The notes: a model not told the origin generated them from the sequence alone. Shown: positions 6,852-15,187, counted from the first letter of the stretch. The stretch: DNA of 16,843 bases from an uncultured Bacteriovoracaceae bacterium (GCA_937952395.1 CALFYV010000257.1:1-16843); one strand, 5' to 3'. A program made the numbers and translations.

Positions 6852-6879
6852 TTGCACGACGCAATGGTAAATATATAAA
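6852..6879 (+). promoter_or_regulatory. Likely promoter of the 6904-13435 operon
   Basis: TTGCAC (6852-6857), 16 nt, then TATAAA (6874-6879), ending 24 bp before the regulator's ATG, with an AGAAGGAA ribosome site in between. The rest of the 190-bp divergent region (6714-6903) shows no gene or clear repeat. Confidence 0.5.
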
Positions 6880-6903
6880 GCGTTCAAGAAGGAATAGAAA
6901 AGC

Positions 6904-7737
6904 ATGATTTCAGTTTATCATTATTCAAAACCACATATCTTCTTAAAAGATGCGTGGTTGGAAAAAAAGAATAGCAATCCAGCTTTTTCTTTACGCGCAT
7001 GGGCAAAACAAATGGGATTGAAAGGCCACGCTCCCCTTCAGCTTATCTTGAAAGGGCAACGAGCAATTCCCAAAAAATATATTCCATTTTTTTCAGAATC
7101 TTTCAAACTATGCCCCGAACAGAGTTTATATTTTGAGGCGCTGGTAAATTACTCCAACGCCAATACTGATTATGAAAAAGCGTTTTACATGGAGCGCATG
7201 CGTGAAATGGGAAAAAAACGACCACTCGAAACAATAGAATTCGAACACTATGAGTTTTTAAAAAACCCTTTACATATTGCGATTCTCGAAATGACATCAC
7301 TGCCTCATTTTAAAGAAGATCCTCTTTGGATAAAAAATAAAATTTCTTTTCCTTGCGAAGTTGTTCAAATCAAGGAGGCCATTGAACGCTTATTGGCCCT
7401 AAATCTCTTGACCCGTGATCGACTGGGTCATTTAAGAAAAACTTATAAACATTTCTCCAGCAAACATGATGTTAAAGAACTCGCAGTCAAAGAATATCAC
7501 AAATCAATTTCTGAATTAGCCATAAAAGCAGTCTTTCACCAAGACGTACTCGACAGAGAATTTAATGGCTATGCCTTCAATATACAAAAACAAGATATGG
7601 AAAAGGCTAAGAAGATGATTAGAGAATTTGGTCAGCATTTTGTCCGAGAATTTGAAAAAGAAAACGATGGAGATGAAACATATCAACTTAATATTCAATT
7701 TTTTAGTTTATTGAAAAAAGATAAGAGGAGTACTTAA
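6904..7737 (+). CDS. TIGR02147/DUF4423-family regulator
   Basis: A 277-aa protein recognisable as the TIGR02147 type, a large paralogous family in Bdellovibrio-like bacteria and Fibrobacter. The N-terminus (YHYSKPHIFLKDAWLEKK...) is followed by a helix-turn-helix-like stretch at about 26-66 (FSLRAWAKQMGLKGHAPLQL...GQRAIPKKYIPFFSE). The DUF4423-like C-terminal part runs from about 100 to 270, with ALNLLTRDRLGHLRKT (about 166-180) and a helical end. Such proteins are thought to act as transcription regulators, and members often sit beside genes for exported proteins; their ligand is unknown. It is the first gene of the operon: its TAA overlaps the next ATG by one base (TAATG), with AAGAGGAG 6 nt before that ATG. 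Autoregulation of the operon is therefore plausible but inferred. Confidence 0.85.
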   Translation: MISVYHYSKPHIFLKDAWLEKKNSNPAFSLRAWAKQMGLKGHAPLQLILKGQRAIPKKYIPFFSESFKLCPEQSLYFEALVNYSNANTDYEKAFYMERMREMGKKRPLETIEFEHYEFLKNPLHIAILEMTSLPHFKEDPLWIKNKISFPCEVVQIKEAIERLLALNLLTRDRLGHLRKTYKHFSSKHDVKELAVKEYHKSISELAIKAVFHQDVLDREFNGYAFNIQKQDMEKAKKMIREFGQHFVREFEKENDGDETYQLNIQFFSLLKKDKRST

Positions 7738-9164
7738 TGAAAAGTTTATTTGTATTTTTGAGCTTAATTTTAAATCAGTTGAATTATGCGCAAGTTGAAC
7801 ATCTGTTTACGACTGAAAAAAGCACAGGTGGTGGAAATGGAGGAGAGACAATCGATCTTAATGGAGACGGTTATCAATCACTAAAGGATCTAAAAGATAA
7901 AGCCGTCTGTGGTGACCCTCTTTGGGGCTACGAATTAGCAGAACTTGCGCCAGAGTTTAATAAGATCATAAATTTTATTGAAATTATTCACCGAGATCTT
8001 GCCGATGAAATACGAAAAGAGATGAGCCGAGTTAGTGTTTGCTTATCAGAATCTCCTCTGGTTAATGTTGATACTCAGGACGAAAATGCTGTCACTATAT
8101 ACTATATAAAAGGTAATCAAACGGGTGTTAGGATTAATAACGAAATCTACATCGATAATAACCATTTCAAAAAAACTTATGTTAAAGATAAAGGATTTTT
8201 CGTGCTACACGAACTCATGCATGGATTAATTCCTCAGGTTGTCACCAGACGAAATCACAAGGTTCAGTCTTTCGTAAAAGGCATAGAACTGTTAATGGAA
8301 GAATATCAAGAACAATTAAGAAAGAAGGTTAAACAACCTTATATTAATTATTCTAAACTCGCACATTTGATTGAAAAAAATAAAATACAAGTTCCACTCT
8401 TTATGAATGGAATCAAATGTGGTTTCGAAGCCGTTTCTATTGAACAAAGAGCACAAGATTGTGAATCAAAATTTGGCAGATACGCTCGAATCGATTCAAC
8501 CTATGAACCAATAGTTGATAGAAATTTACTTATAGAAACTAAAAACAATCAATTCATTTGGCAAATACGCCTACCTTTTAGAGAAGATTACCCATTGGCT
8601 CAACCAGGTGGATATTCATTAAACAAGAGAGAAACTGCGAATAATATCAAAACAAAGAGCCAATTAAATTCTTTCTTTTTTACTCGAAATAATGAATGGA
8701 TATATTTTGATCAAAACCAAGGAGAATTATTCGTCAATAATATCGTTGAAAAATTTGATGGTTATGCTGAATACTTGGGACAACTTATCGAAGCTAATAA
8801 TGATGAATTAGATAATATTGCTCGAGTAATTTTTTACTCTTTAGAGCAAGATCTTAGAAGAAGGTTATTTATTGAAGTGATTAGTTACTTACATTTACCT
8901 CGTTTCAGAAAGTATATCGAAAACTATGCACTAAACTTAGCCAAAATGGTTTCTCTTTTTAAAGCTCAATCTTATTTCGAACTAAAAATGCTTGATAGTT
9001 ATTATAGAAAATCACTTCTTGTTAATATTTATAACGAAAACCATGCAAAAGCTTTGGAAATAATCATTGATAATGCAAAGGATTTAAACGAATACAAAGA
9101 TGAAATAAAACGTTTTGGAATTAATCAAAAATACAAAGAACGTTTTATGAAAAAGTTGAAATAA
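7737..9164 (+). CDS. Exported HExxH protein with EF-hand-like loop, putative zinc metallopeptidase
   Basis: A 475-aa protein. The signal peptide is at 1-18 (MKSLFVFLSLILNQLNYA-Q). After a glycine-rich STGGGNGGE stretch, residues 40-51 (DLNGDGYQSLKD) match a 12-residue EF-hand calcium loop, with Asp rather than Glu at the last position. H158-E-x-x-H162 in FFVLHELMHGLIPQ is the zincin active-site helix. Candidate third ligands are E184, E188 or E189 in KGIELLMEEY, which would make it gluzincin-like, but this is not certain. A clan beyond that is not recognised. The C-terminal half (about 200-475) is helical, without known domains, and ends strongly basic. Translation is coupled to the regulator upstream (1-base overlap). 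A secreted calcium-dependent protease is a reasonable inference; the HExxH could also be non-peptidase. Confidence 0.72.
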   Translation: MKSLFVFLSLILNQLNYAQVEHLFTTEKSTGGGNGGETIDLNGDGYQSLKDLKDKAVCGDPLWGYELAELAPEFNKIINFIEIIHRDLADEIRKEMSRVSVCLSESPLVNVDTQDENAVTIYYIKGNQTGVRINNEIYIDNNHFKKTYVKDKGFFVLHELMHGLIPQVVTRRNHKVQSFVKGIELLMEEYQEQLRKKVKQPYINYSKLAHLIEKNKIQVPLFMNGIKCGFEAVSIEQRAQDCESKFGRYARIDSTYEPIVDRNLLIETKNNQFIWQIRLPFREDYPLAQPGGYSLNKRETANNIKTKSQLNSFFFTRNNEWIYFDQNQGELFVNNIVEKFDGYAEYLGQLIEANNDELDNIARVIFYSLEQDLRRRLFIEVISYLHLPRFRKYIENYALNLAKMVSLFKAQSYFELKMLDSYYRKSLLVNIYNENHAKALEIIIDNAKDLNEYKDEIKRFGINQKYKERFMKKLK

Positions 9165-9176
9165 AAGGAGCAAAAA

Positions 9177-9710
9177 ATGAAAATAATAATTCTTACAACT
9201 CTAATATTTAACACATTAGCAATAGCAAGTCCTCTCTGGGAATGTACCTCTCAATGTGTTCATTTCGATACACGAAAAGAAAAAAAGCCTAGAGTATTAA
9301 AACTGGCCAGAGGCACAAGCCTTTATGACGAAGTCGAAGCTTATGAGATGATGCTTTATGACTGTCAAGCACTCGCCAAAACAATGCAATATAAACAAGA
9401 TGATATCTTTCTTGTGCATAAACTCAATTTTTCTAGGAATGATGGTAAAACAAATGCCTCGTCAAATTCTTCAACTCATGGAAACTATAAATCAGGAAGT
9501 CTTTCACTCCTTCTTTTATATGTAAGCAGAGGGTATGGATATTTAAATCAAAACTCTCATTCGGAATTTGCAGAAACTAAAGATACTGTCTCAGCTGAAG
9601 TTGATTTCCCTTCACCTTTTGATGAAAAAACTTGCAGAGAGAAAAATATGATTGAACAAAATAACAGACCCAGAAAAAGATTAAACAATGGTGAAATTTT
9701 ACAAGGATAA
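9177..9710 (+). CDS. Small secreted four-cysteine hypothetical protein
   Basis: No family recognised. 177 aa, with a signal peptide (MKIIILTTLIFNTLAIA-S, cut near 17-18). The mature protein has four cysteines: C23 and C27 (WECTSQC), C63 (YDCQAL) and C153 (KTCREK), enough for two disulfides. A Ser/Asn/Gly-rich low-complexity stretch lies at about 86-110, followed by a hydrophobic SLSLLLLYVSRGYGYL segment at 107-122 and a basic C-terminus. An AAAGGAG site precedes the ATG, 12 bp after the HExxH gene, so it is co-transcribed. The size and position would suit a partner or propeptide-like factor of the upstream peptidase, but nothing in the sequence shows that. Confidence 0.68.
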   Translation: MKIIILTTLIFNTLAIASPLWECTSQCVHFDTRKEKKPRVLKLARGTSLYDEVEAYEMMLYDCQALAKTMQYKQDDIFLVHKLNFSRNDGKTNASSNSSTHGNYKSGSLSLLLLYVSRGYGYLNQNSHSEFAETKDTVSAEVDFPSPFDEKTCREKNMIEQNNRPRKRLNNGEILQG

Positions 9711-9739
9711 TAACGTTAGTTAAAAAAAAGGAATATAAA

Positions 9740-10702
9740 ATGAAAAAAATAATTACCTTCGCATTAATCATAGGTTTAATGAGTTTAGTTTATGCACAAG
9801 AACAACTGCAAAAATCACACAGTACAGCGACCGAGTCTGAACTAATTAGCATTGTTGTAAGCCTTAATGCTTTGAATGATGAAATTTATAAAAAATCCAT
9901 AGAAGAAAAAGGTAGTCTTGAAAAATATTATTCCGGACTAGTGACTAAAACTGGCCCTTTTAGTTCAATTTACTATGGAGACAATACCACTACTGTCTTA
10001 GCAAATATTATGATGAGTTTCAGCGCATTTGTTTTGATGAAGCAATTCCAATTCGATGGAGTTCAAGATCCTCAATCATCCATGATCATTTATTCAACAT
10101 TGTTTTACACCGCTAGTTCAGCTGTATTCCATGGTTTACGCGAAACCTTTCCTTCGATTAATACAAGCATTTTAAATGCAGAGGAACGTTCTATCGTAGA
10201 TGGGTTTAAAGTAAAAGCGAAACTTAGCTCAAAAACTTATGCTAAAAATGCAGCCATTATCTTTGAATTAACTAACAGTGAAATGATATCAGTAGAAAAA
10301 ATGATTTATGAATATATAATGCATAATTTTTATATGTCTAGCACCAATACAAACTTTCGCATACGTGACTCTATTAACTTAGTTGCTTTCTTGAAAAAGA
10401 ATAATTTTAATCCCACGCGAGTTAAAGAAGTTGAATCTTTTATTTCAAAATACGAGCAATATTTAAAACAAATTGAACAAAACAAGTCTGATGCTTTATA
10501 TAATCAAGCATTACTCAAAAAACAATTAGAATACTTGCTTAGTACTAAAAATCAATTAGATTCGATACATGCACTAATAGTATCAACACAAGAAAAAGTT
10601 ACAGATCCAGTAGGAATAAAAAAACTAGAAGAACTTGAAAAAAGGATTCTTGAGCTTATCGAACTTCAAGAATTAGAGCTTGAAAGTAAATCAAGGGAAT
10701 AA
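9740..10702 (+). CDS. Exported membrane/coiled-coil protein, paralogue of 12518-13435
   Basis: 320 aa, no known family. It has a signal peptide (MKKIITFALIIGLMSLVYA-Q) and two hydrophobic segments at about 85-103 and 115-134, a helical middle, and a charged coiled-coil C-terminus (about 225-315). It shares the order and several blocks with the protein two genes on: (I/S)I(I/F)ELT near 172-178, an (A/S)FLKKN block at 216-221 and TDPxxxK near 288-294, followed by an I(I/L)EL helix. Identity is low overall, so the duplication is old. It lies 29 bp after the previous gene (TAACGTTAGTTA and AAAAGGA in the gap) and 4 bp before the 604-aa gene. The flanking position suggests that both paralogues assemble with the 604-aa protein; this is inference. 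Confidence 0.7.
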   Translation: MKKIITFALIIGLMSLVYAQEQLQKSHSTATESELISIVVSLNALNDEIYKKSIEEKGSLEKYYSGLVTKTGPFSSIYYGDNTTTVLANIMMSFSAFVLMKQFQFDGVQDPQSSMIIYSTLFYTASSAVFHGLRETFPSINTSILNAEERSIVDGFKVKAKLSSKTYAKNAAIIFELTNSEMISVEKMIYEYIMHNFYMSSTNTNFRIRDSINLVAFLKKNNFNPTRVKEVESFISKYEQYLKQIEQNKSDALYNQALLKKQLEYLLSTKNQLDSIHALIVSTQEKVTDPVGIKKLEELEKRILELIELQELELESKSRE

Positions 10703-10706
10703 ATAA

Positions 10707-12521
10707 ATGAGAATAACTTCTCACATTCTAGTTATTTTAATTTTCTTGCAGACAAATCTGTCTGCAAGTGAAAATAATTGTGTCCGATTTTGGACTCCAT
10801 ATAACGAAATATTAGAAAAATATGAAGCCTACTACAAAACAGACTTACTAAAACCAAGAAAGTGGTTTGAAACATATTCAAACTTTATAAGAACACTCCA
10901 TAAAGAGATTGTTAATATCCCAGACATTGATGAAGTCAGCTTAAAGAAAGTTTCGACGATTGCACTTAAGTACACAATTGCTCCATTTTTACCTCGTAAG
11001 AACGACCTCTATTTTATTGAACGTGATGAAATGATGTTGTTGAAGAAATATCCCATACTCAAGTCCACATATACCATTAGCCTGATGGCCAATGATATTC
11101 TGACTCGTTATCCACTTAAGTTGAGTATGAACATGGCCCGTTTCTTCTCAGGTCCACAAACCCTTGCCCCATTTGCATACGAAAACAACCAAAGTCTAAG
11201 CCCAATTGGCGCTGATATCGCTTATAAAATGATGAATATATTGTTACCTATACCCTTGAACCTTGCTTCAAAAGATAGAATGGTATTTATTAAGCAGTGG
11301 TATAATCCGAAATATACTCCCAATGAAGTTGAACGAAAAATTTTAGTTTCTAAAAATATGCTCACGCTTTTTGAACAAAGAGGAGAATATTATCAAGCTT
11401 TCCCCGTTTGGCAGCGTATCAAGCAAACTCACCAAATAATCATGGCCGTTATTGTTGCTGGGTTTTGGGCGATGGGTATTAATTATTACCTAGAGCTTAA
11501 AGAAAATCATAAAGCTTATGATGATATCAAAGATAATGAAGAGTATAAAAAAGGCGTTCGCATTATTATAGATGAAGCCCCACTACCACACCTGGCCCTT
11601 CAAGTTGATAATACAGTTTATAGTTATGGTGTAGAACAAATGCATACTAGTCTTCTTTACGAATATTTGGGAGCTAGGGAAATTCACGACATGCTCAAAA
11701 AAAATGGTTATGTAAAAGAAGAGGAGACAAATTCTTCTACAAAATTTTTTGAAAAAATAAACCCACCTCATTCTGCAGTCGTCATTGAATTGAATATAAG
11801 TGAAGAGCAAAAAAGCCAAATAATAAGACATCTCGAATTACAAAACGGAAAAAACTATGACAATCAGACAGGAATTAATGATTGCGTGACCATGATATCA
11901 AGGGTTCTTAATCAATATACGTCGATCTATATTCCTCCTCTTATTGATGCTTCTCCTAACATGATTGGTCAGTACCTCGCCTGGGAGCATAAATCTGGAG
12001 ATAATAAGGTTAAAAGTATTTACCAAGTTGCAACTCAAAAACAAGAAGATGTTGTTTTTCACAGTGAAAGAAATACGTTTATCGCAATGTTAGAATCAAA
12101 AATATTTTTAAAGAACATATTACCATTTTTTGCTGCCAGGACTTATTTTGAACAAACACATTCTGAAGAAAATATTCAGTGGTGGAATGACACGAAACTT
12201 AGAGAAATTGAAAGCTGGCGTGAAGATTTACGTATTGACTTAGAGAAAGAAAGAAACTACTCCAACGTTCAAAAATTAATGGACATCTACGAAGGCAAAG
12301 AAAAACTTGAGCCAGAAGAAGTCAATACGCTTAATAAGTACGTTGAAATTTTAAATAAAAGACTTGATGAAAAGCAAGAGAAAGCTAAGCAATCTTTAGA
12401 TATTAATGTTCGCCATGATCTATTCTCCCTAGTGAGAACACAAGAAGAAATTGAAATTATTCAAAAACAAAAAGAAAAAATAAATGCTAGAAAAAATAAA
12501 GTATTAGGAGATAAAAAATGA
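10707..12521 (+). CDS. Exported membrane-anchored protein with possible permuted papain-like domain
   Basis: 604 aa. The signal peptide ends near residue 20 (TNLSA-S). A first helical domain (about 25-235) contains no motif I know. A TM segment lies at about 242-263, followed by a domain at about 285-425 with the order His then Cys seen in permuted NlpC/P60, PPPDE and DUF4105-type papain-like enzymes. H295 is in PLPHLALQVDNTVYSYG, and C393 is in YDNQTGINDCVTMISRVLN, a strand-then-helix Cys of the NC(N/T)xF kind. H355 in PPHSAVVIEL is a second His candidate. The C-terminus (about 480-604) is a long charged coiled coil. It could be a peptidase, amidase or thioesterase; catalysis is not proven. 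The stop overlaps the next start (ATGA), with TAGGAG upstream. Confidence 0.68.
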   Translation: MRITSHILVILIFLQTNLSASENNCVRFWTPYNEILEKYEAYYKTDLLKPRKWFETYSNFIRTLHKEIVNIPDIDEVSLKKVSTIALKYTIAPFLPRKNDLYFIERDEMMLLKKYPILKSTYTISLMANDILTRYPLKLSMNMARFFSGPQTLAPFAYENNQSLSPIGADIAYKMMNILLPIPLNLASKDRMVFIKQWYNPKYTPNEVERKILVSKNMLTLFEQRGEYYQAFPVWQRIKQTHQIIMAVIVAGFWAMGINYYLELKENHKAYDDIKDNEEYKKGVRIIIDEAPLPHLALQVDNTVYSYGVEQMHTSLLYEYLGAREIHDMLKKNGYVKEEETNSSTKFFEKINPPHSAVVIELNISEEQKSQIIRHLELQNGKNYDNQTGINDCVTMISRVLNQYTSIYIPPLIDASPNMIGQYLAWEHKSGDNKVKSIYQVATQKQEDVVFHSERNTFIAMLESKIFLKNILPFFAARTYFEQTHSEENIQWWNDTKLREIESWREDLRIDLEKERNYSNVQKLMDIYEGKEKLEPEEVNTLNKYVEILNKRLDEKQEKAKQSLDINVRHDLFSLVRTQEEIEIIQKQKEKINARKNKVLGDKK

Positions 12522-13435
12522 AAAAACTATTCACACTAATCATCTCTTTGACTCTCACATGTCACGCTCAAGTCGAACAAAGCATGAGTGAAGAGCAACT
12601 GAAGTTTGAACTTGAAACTCAAGCATATTTATTAAAAGAACAACTTGAGCTTGATATCGTTATTGAAAGTATGAATAAAAATCATACTGATAATCTTCCA
12701 CAACTTAGATGGTTTCATTATGGCCTAAGCTATAACGATGAAAGTTCTATGGCAACAACGATGTCCATTGTAATTCCGAACGTCCTAATGCTTTTCTCTA
12801 TAGGTCACGAGCGCGGTACAGAATCTTACTTCAATGCCTATAAATTTGGCTCTCCTACTTCTTTAGTAAGTGCTCTTGGTACCTTTGTTCTCATACATCA
12901 ATCACCATCGATTCGCACTGCAGTCTCGTCAAAAGAAGAAAAATTAATTATCAATGCAGTCCAAGAAAAACTTAAGACATTATCAGAGTTTTATTCACAT
13001 AATATTTCAATTATTCTTGAACTCACATCTCTTCAGGAACAAAAACTAAGTACTTATATTTTTGAAGAAATGCTAAGTGACTATTACAAGATGATGCCTT
13101 GGTCGGAACAAAATACTAGTAAAATTGATATCTTCTCATTTTTGAAAAAAAATAAAATGGCTTTAGAAAAAATCAAGAAACTGGAACAAATTGAAAAAGC
13201 TCAAGAGCTTTATAGAAAACAACTCGAGCAAAAAAAACTCATCGCTGAAAAGCAAAGTGAACTAAGTGAAATGAACTTAGAAGAAATTAAAGATCTTTAT
13301 ACGCAAATTTCTAAAACTATCGAGATTATAGAAATCTATGAACAGCAAGCAACGGATCCGAGGAAACTCAAAGAAATAAAAGAAAGAATAATAGAATTAC
13401 GAGAAAACTACGAACTCAATCGCGAGGTTAATTAA
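12518..13435 (+). CDS. Exported membrane/coiled-coil protein, paralogue of 9740-10702
   Basis: 305 aa with the same plan as its paralogue: signal peptide (MKKLFTLIISLTLTCHA-Q), hydrophobic segments at about 79-95 and 111-128, a helical middle with NISIILELTS (about 162-171) and SFLKKNK (207-213), and a charged coiled-coil C-terminus with TDPRKLKEI at 279-287. No outside family recognised. Its start overlaps the 604-aa gene by 4 bp (ATGA), so the two are translationally coupled. It is the last gene of the operon, and its 3' end overlaps the convergent gene by 8 bp, leaving no room for an intrinsic terminator between them. A structural or scaffold partner of the 604-aa protein is inferred. Confidence 0.7.
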   Translation: MKKLFTLIISLTLTCHAQVEQSMSEEQLKFELETQAYLLKEQLELDIVIESMNKNHTDNLPQLRWFHYGLSYNDESSMATTMSIVIPNVLMLFSIGHERGTESYFNAYKFGSPTSLVSALGTFVLIHQSPSIRTAVSSKEEKLIINAVQEKLKTLSEFYSHNISIILELTSLQEQKLSTYIFEEMLSDYYKMMPWSEQNTSKIDIFSFLKKNKMALEKIKKLEQIEKAQELYRKQLEQKKLIAEKQSELSEMNLEEIKDLYTQISKTIEIIEIYEQQATDPRKLKEIKERIIELRENYELNREVN

Positions 13436-14072
13436 GGCAAGTCCAGATGTAACCATCAAAATCAAAATGCTCATCGAGAGTCTGTCCATAATCAAAGCCT
13501 TTTTGTTTATTGAGTCTAACTACGGAATGAATTTTTTCACCGTCGGCAAATCGCTTAAGCCGTTTGATAATTTTTTTATATTTCATAGTTGTATAACTAT
13601 GTTCTGAGTAATACATCCCTAGTTGGGCTGGGGCTGTAACCAAATCAAGAGCAATCGTTAGTGGAAAAAGAGTAAAAAAAGCAAAACCTGAAGCATTAGA
13701 AATCATGAAAGCTCGACTAATAAAAGGACTGTGTTGATGAGCATCTTTGCCAGCAGATTTCTTTAGTTGCTCGTAGGCCAACTGAACTTCATCATAAGTT
13801 AGAGTTTTCTTGGCCAGTGCTTCTTTATAGTTTTTATGACTCTTTTCTTCTTGGGCATAAAAAGGAAGAATTTCTTGGCACTTGCCCTCTTCATTTCTTG
13901 CTAAACACTTCACTCCCATAAAATACTTAGAGCGAATCACTTTTCCATATTCACAACGAGACTTACTGTAGCCGACACTTTGAAAAAGTATACTTTGATC
14001 AATTTCTAATGCTCTGGATTGGGGGATAAGAAATAAAAATGAAAACAGATAAATTTTTTTCATAAATTCCAT
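13428..14072 (-). CDS. Exported hypothetical membrane protein
   Basis: No family recognised. Up to 214 aa; the better start is the second Met (ATG at 14063, MKKIYLFSFLFLIPQSRA), which begins a proper signal peptide and has GGA upstream. The mature chain has C40, C56, C65 and C212 (counted from the first Met). C56 and C65 flank a short loop (VKCLARNEEGKCQEI) likely closed by a disulfide. One hydrophobic segment at about 124-148 (MISNASGFAFFTLFPLTIAL...) may be a TM helix, and a basic KYKKIIKRLKR stretch follows. The gene starts 13-22 bp after the 344-aa gene upstream, so it is co-transcribed with it. Its 3' end overlaps the convergent operon by 8 bp. Confidence 0.65.
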   Translation of the reverse strand: MEFMKKIYLFSFLFLIPQSRALEIDQSILFQSVGYSKSRCEYGKVIRSKYFMGVKCLARNEEGKCQEILPFYAQEEKSHKNYKEALAKKTLTYDEVQLAYEQLKKSAGKDAHQHSPFISRAFMISNASGFAFFTLFPLTIALDLVTAPAQLGMYYSEHSYTTMKYKKIIKRLKRFADGEKIHSVVRLNKQKGFDYGQTLDEHFDFDGYIWTCLN

Positions 14073-14085
14073 TTTGGTTAAATGA

Positions 14086-15120
14086 CTATAAAAAATCCTT
14101 ACTCATCTCATGCATAGCATGAATATATGTTTGATGAAAGTCCTTAGTGGGAATATTGCTTTTTCTGACAAAATTTGAACTCTCAAATAGCCTTAAATCC
14201 TTTTTGGTCATTTGGCTTAAAAGATATTTAAGCGCTGCAAAATTATTCTTAAATCCATGATAGGCCCTGGCATAACCATAAGTGTCGCCAGGAAGTTTCT
14301 CAAAACCTGATGCCATGGCGATAATAATTTCCATTTTCTCTCCTTCACTTAATAATTTGCTTTGAGCAATATGCCCGCCCCATTCCTCATGAAAAGGTCC
14401 AATGGGAAGTAAAAGAGATTCATGTTTACGCAAAGACTTTGGGGTTCTATAGGCAAAATTTCGGTGATTATCAATGGAGAGATATTTTTTATAATACTCA
14501 CATAAAAAATGAAAAAGTGTGTTTGGTTTTTGTGAGAGGTGATAAAAATTTTGAACTAACTCATCACTTGGATTAATTTGCCACATATCCACCACTCGAT
14601 CAAAATCTCCGAGGTTATGAGAAATAAGGGCCGAGAGTTTAACGAAAGTAAAAGCATCATTTTTGTACCAATACTCGGCAATCTCTTGTTCTTTTTTCAT
14701 TTCCCAAGCAATAGCTTCATAGATTTTTTTGCGCCAAGATTCATTTTTATATTTAAGGGCAGCGGCGTAAGCGCCAACGGCGACAGAAAACCAAGTCCCT
14801 TCATGATAAGAGAGTCTATAATCAGGATTATCTGGATGATAAATTATTTTATTACTGACACCTTCATAATTCCAATGAAGAGAATCAATCGTTAATTGCC
14901 ACATTTCCTCTAGATGCTCCGGAGTTTCTTTTCGCCTCCAAAGATTTAAGCGGATATTATTATCCACATCAGTGGGACAAAATGAACCACAAGTGGCCCA
15001 ATGAGCGCAAAGTGATAAATAAAAATATCTGGTTAAGTTCTCTAAGTAATATTTCTCACCATTTTTTTCATAGTTTCTGATCTCTTGGATAAAAGGAGAA
15101 TTGTTTTCGATCGTATGCAC
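14086..15120 (-). CDS. Hypothetical helical protein, 344 aa, GTG start
   Basis: I do not recognise this family. The chain has no signal peptide or TM segment and should be cytoplasmic. It is rich in Trp, Tyr and His and appears wholly helical, with repeated aromatic helix pairs (FYLSLCAHWATCGSFC, EGTWFSVAVGAYAAALKY, EEWGGHIAQSKLLSEGEK). An alpha/alpha-toroid-like fold is possible but unproven. C38, C44 and C48 sit close together near the N-terminus and could bind a metal. The only start in this frame is GTG at 15118-15120 with no clear ribosome site; TTGATC and TATAAA occur upstream but too close together (13 nt) for a normal promoter. It lies 67 bp after rlmI on the same strand and just before the small exported gene, so it may belong to the uvrB-rlmI transcript. 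Confidence 0.7.
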   Translation of the reverse strand: MHTIENNSPFIQEIRNYEKNGEKYYLENLTRYFYLSLCAHWATCGSFCPTDVDNNIRLNLWRRKETPEHLEEMWQLTIDSLHWNYEGVSNKIIYHPDNPDYRLSYHEGTWFSVAVGAYAAALKYKNESWRKKIYEAIAWEMKKEQEIAEYWYKNDAFTFVKLSALISHNLGDFDRVVDMWQINPSDELVQNFYHLSQKPNTLFHFLCEYYKKYLSIDNHRNFAYRTPKSLRKHESLLLPIGPFHEEWGGHIAQSKLLSEGEKMEIIIAMASGFEKLPGDTYGYARAYHGFKNNFAALKYLLSQMTKKDLRLFESSNFVRKSNIPTKDFHQTYIHAMHEMSKDFL

Positions 15121-15187
15121 ATATGGAGCGGAACCTATTATTTTATAGTAAAGTAATTAAGATCAAATACCAGCTTTCTTAAGCATA

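Noticed and set aside
6852..6864. TTGC-ACGAC-GCAA inverted repeat at the -35 of the operon as operator
   Set aside because: Arms of only 4 bp, expected by chance in such sequence.
14578..14895. Plus-strand 105-aa ORF antisense to the 344-aa gene
   Set aside because: It lies wholly inside a better-supported gene, has no ribosome site and a frame-shadow composition. Other antisense ORFs (for example 643-825, 3561-3809, 11583-11831) were rejected on the same grounds.
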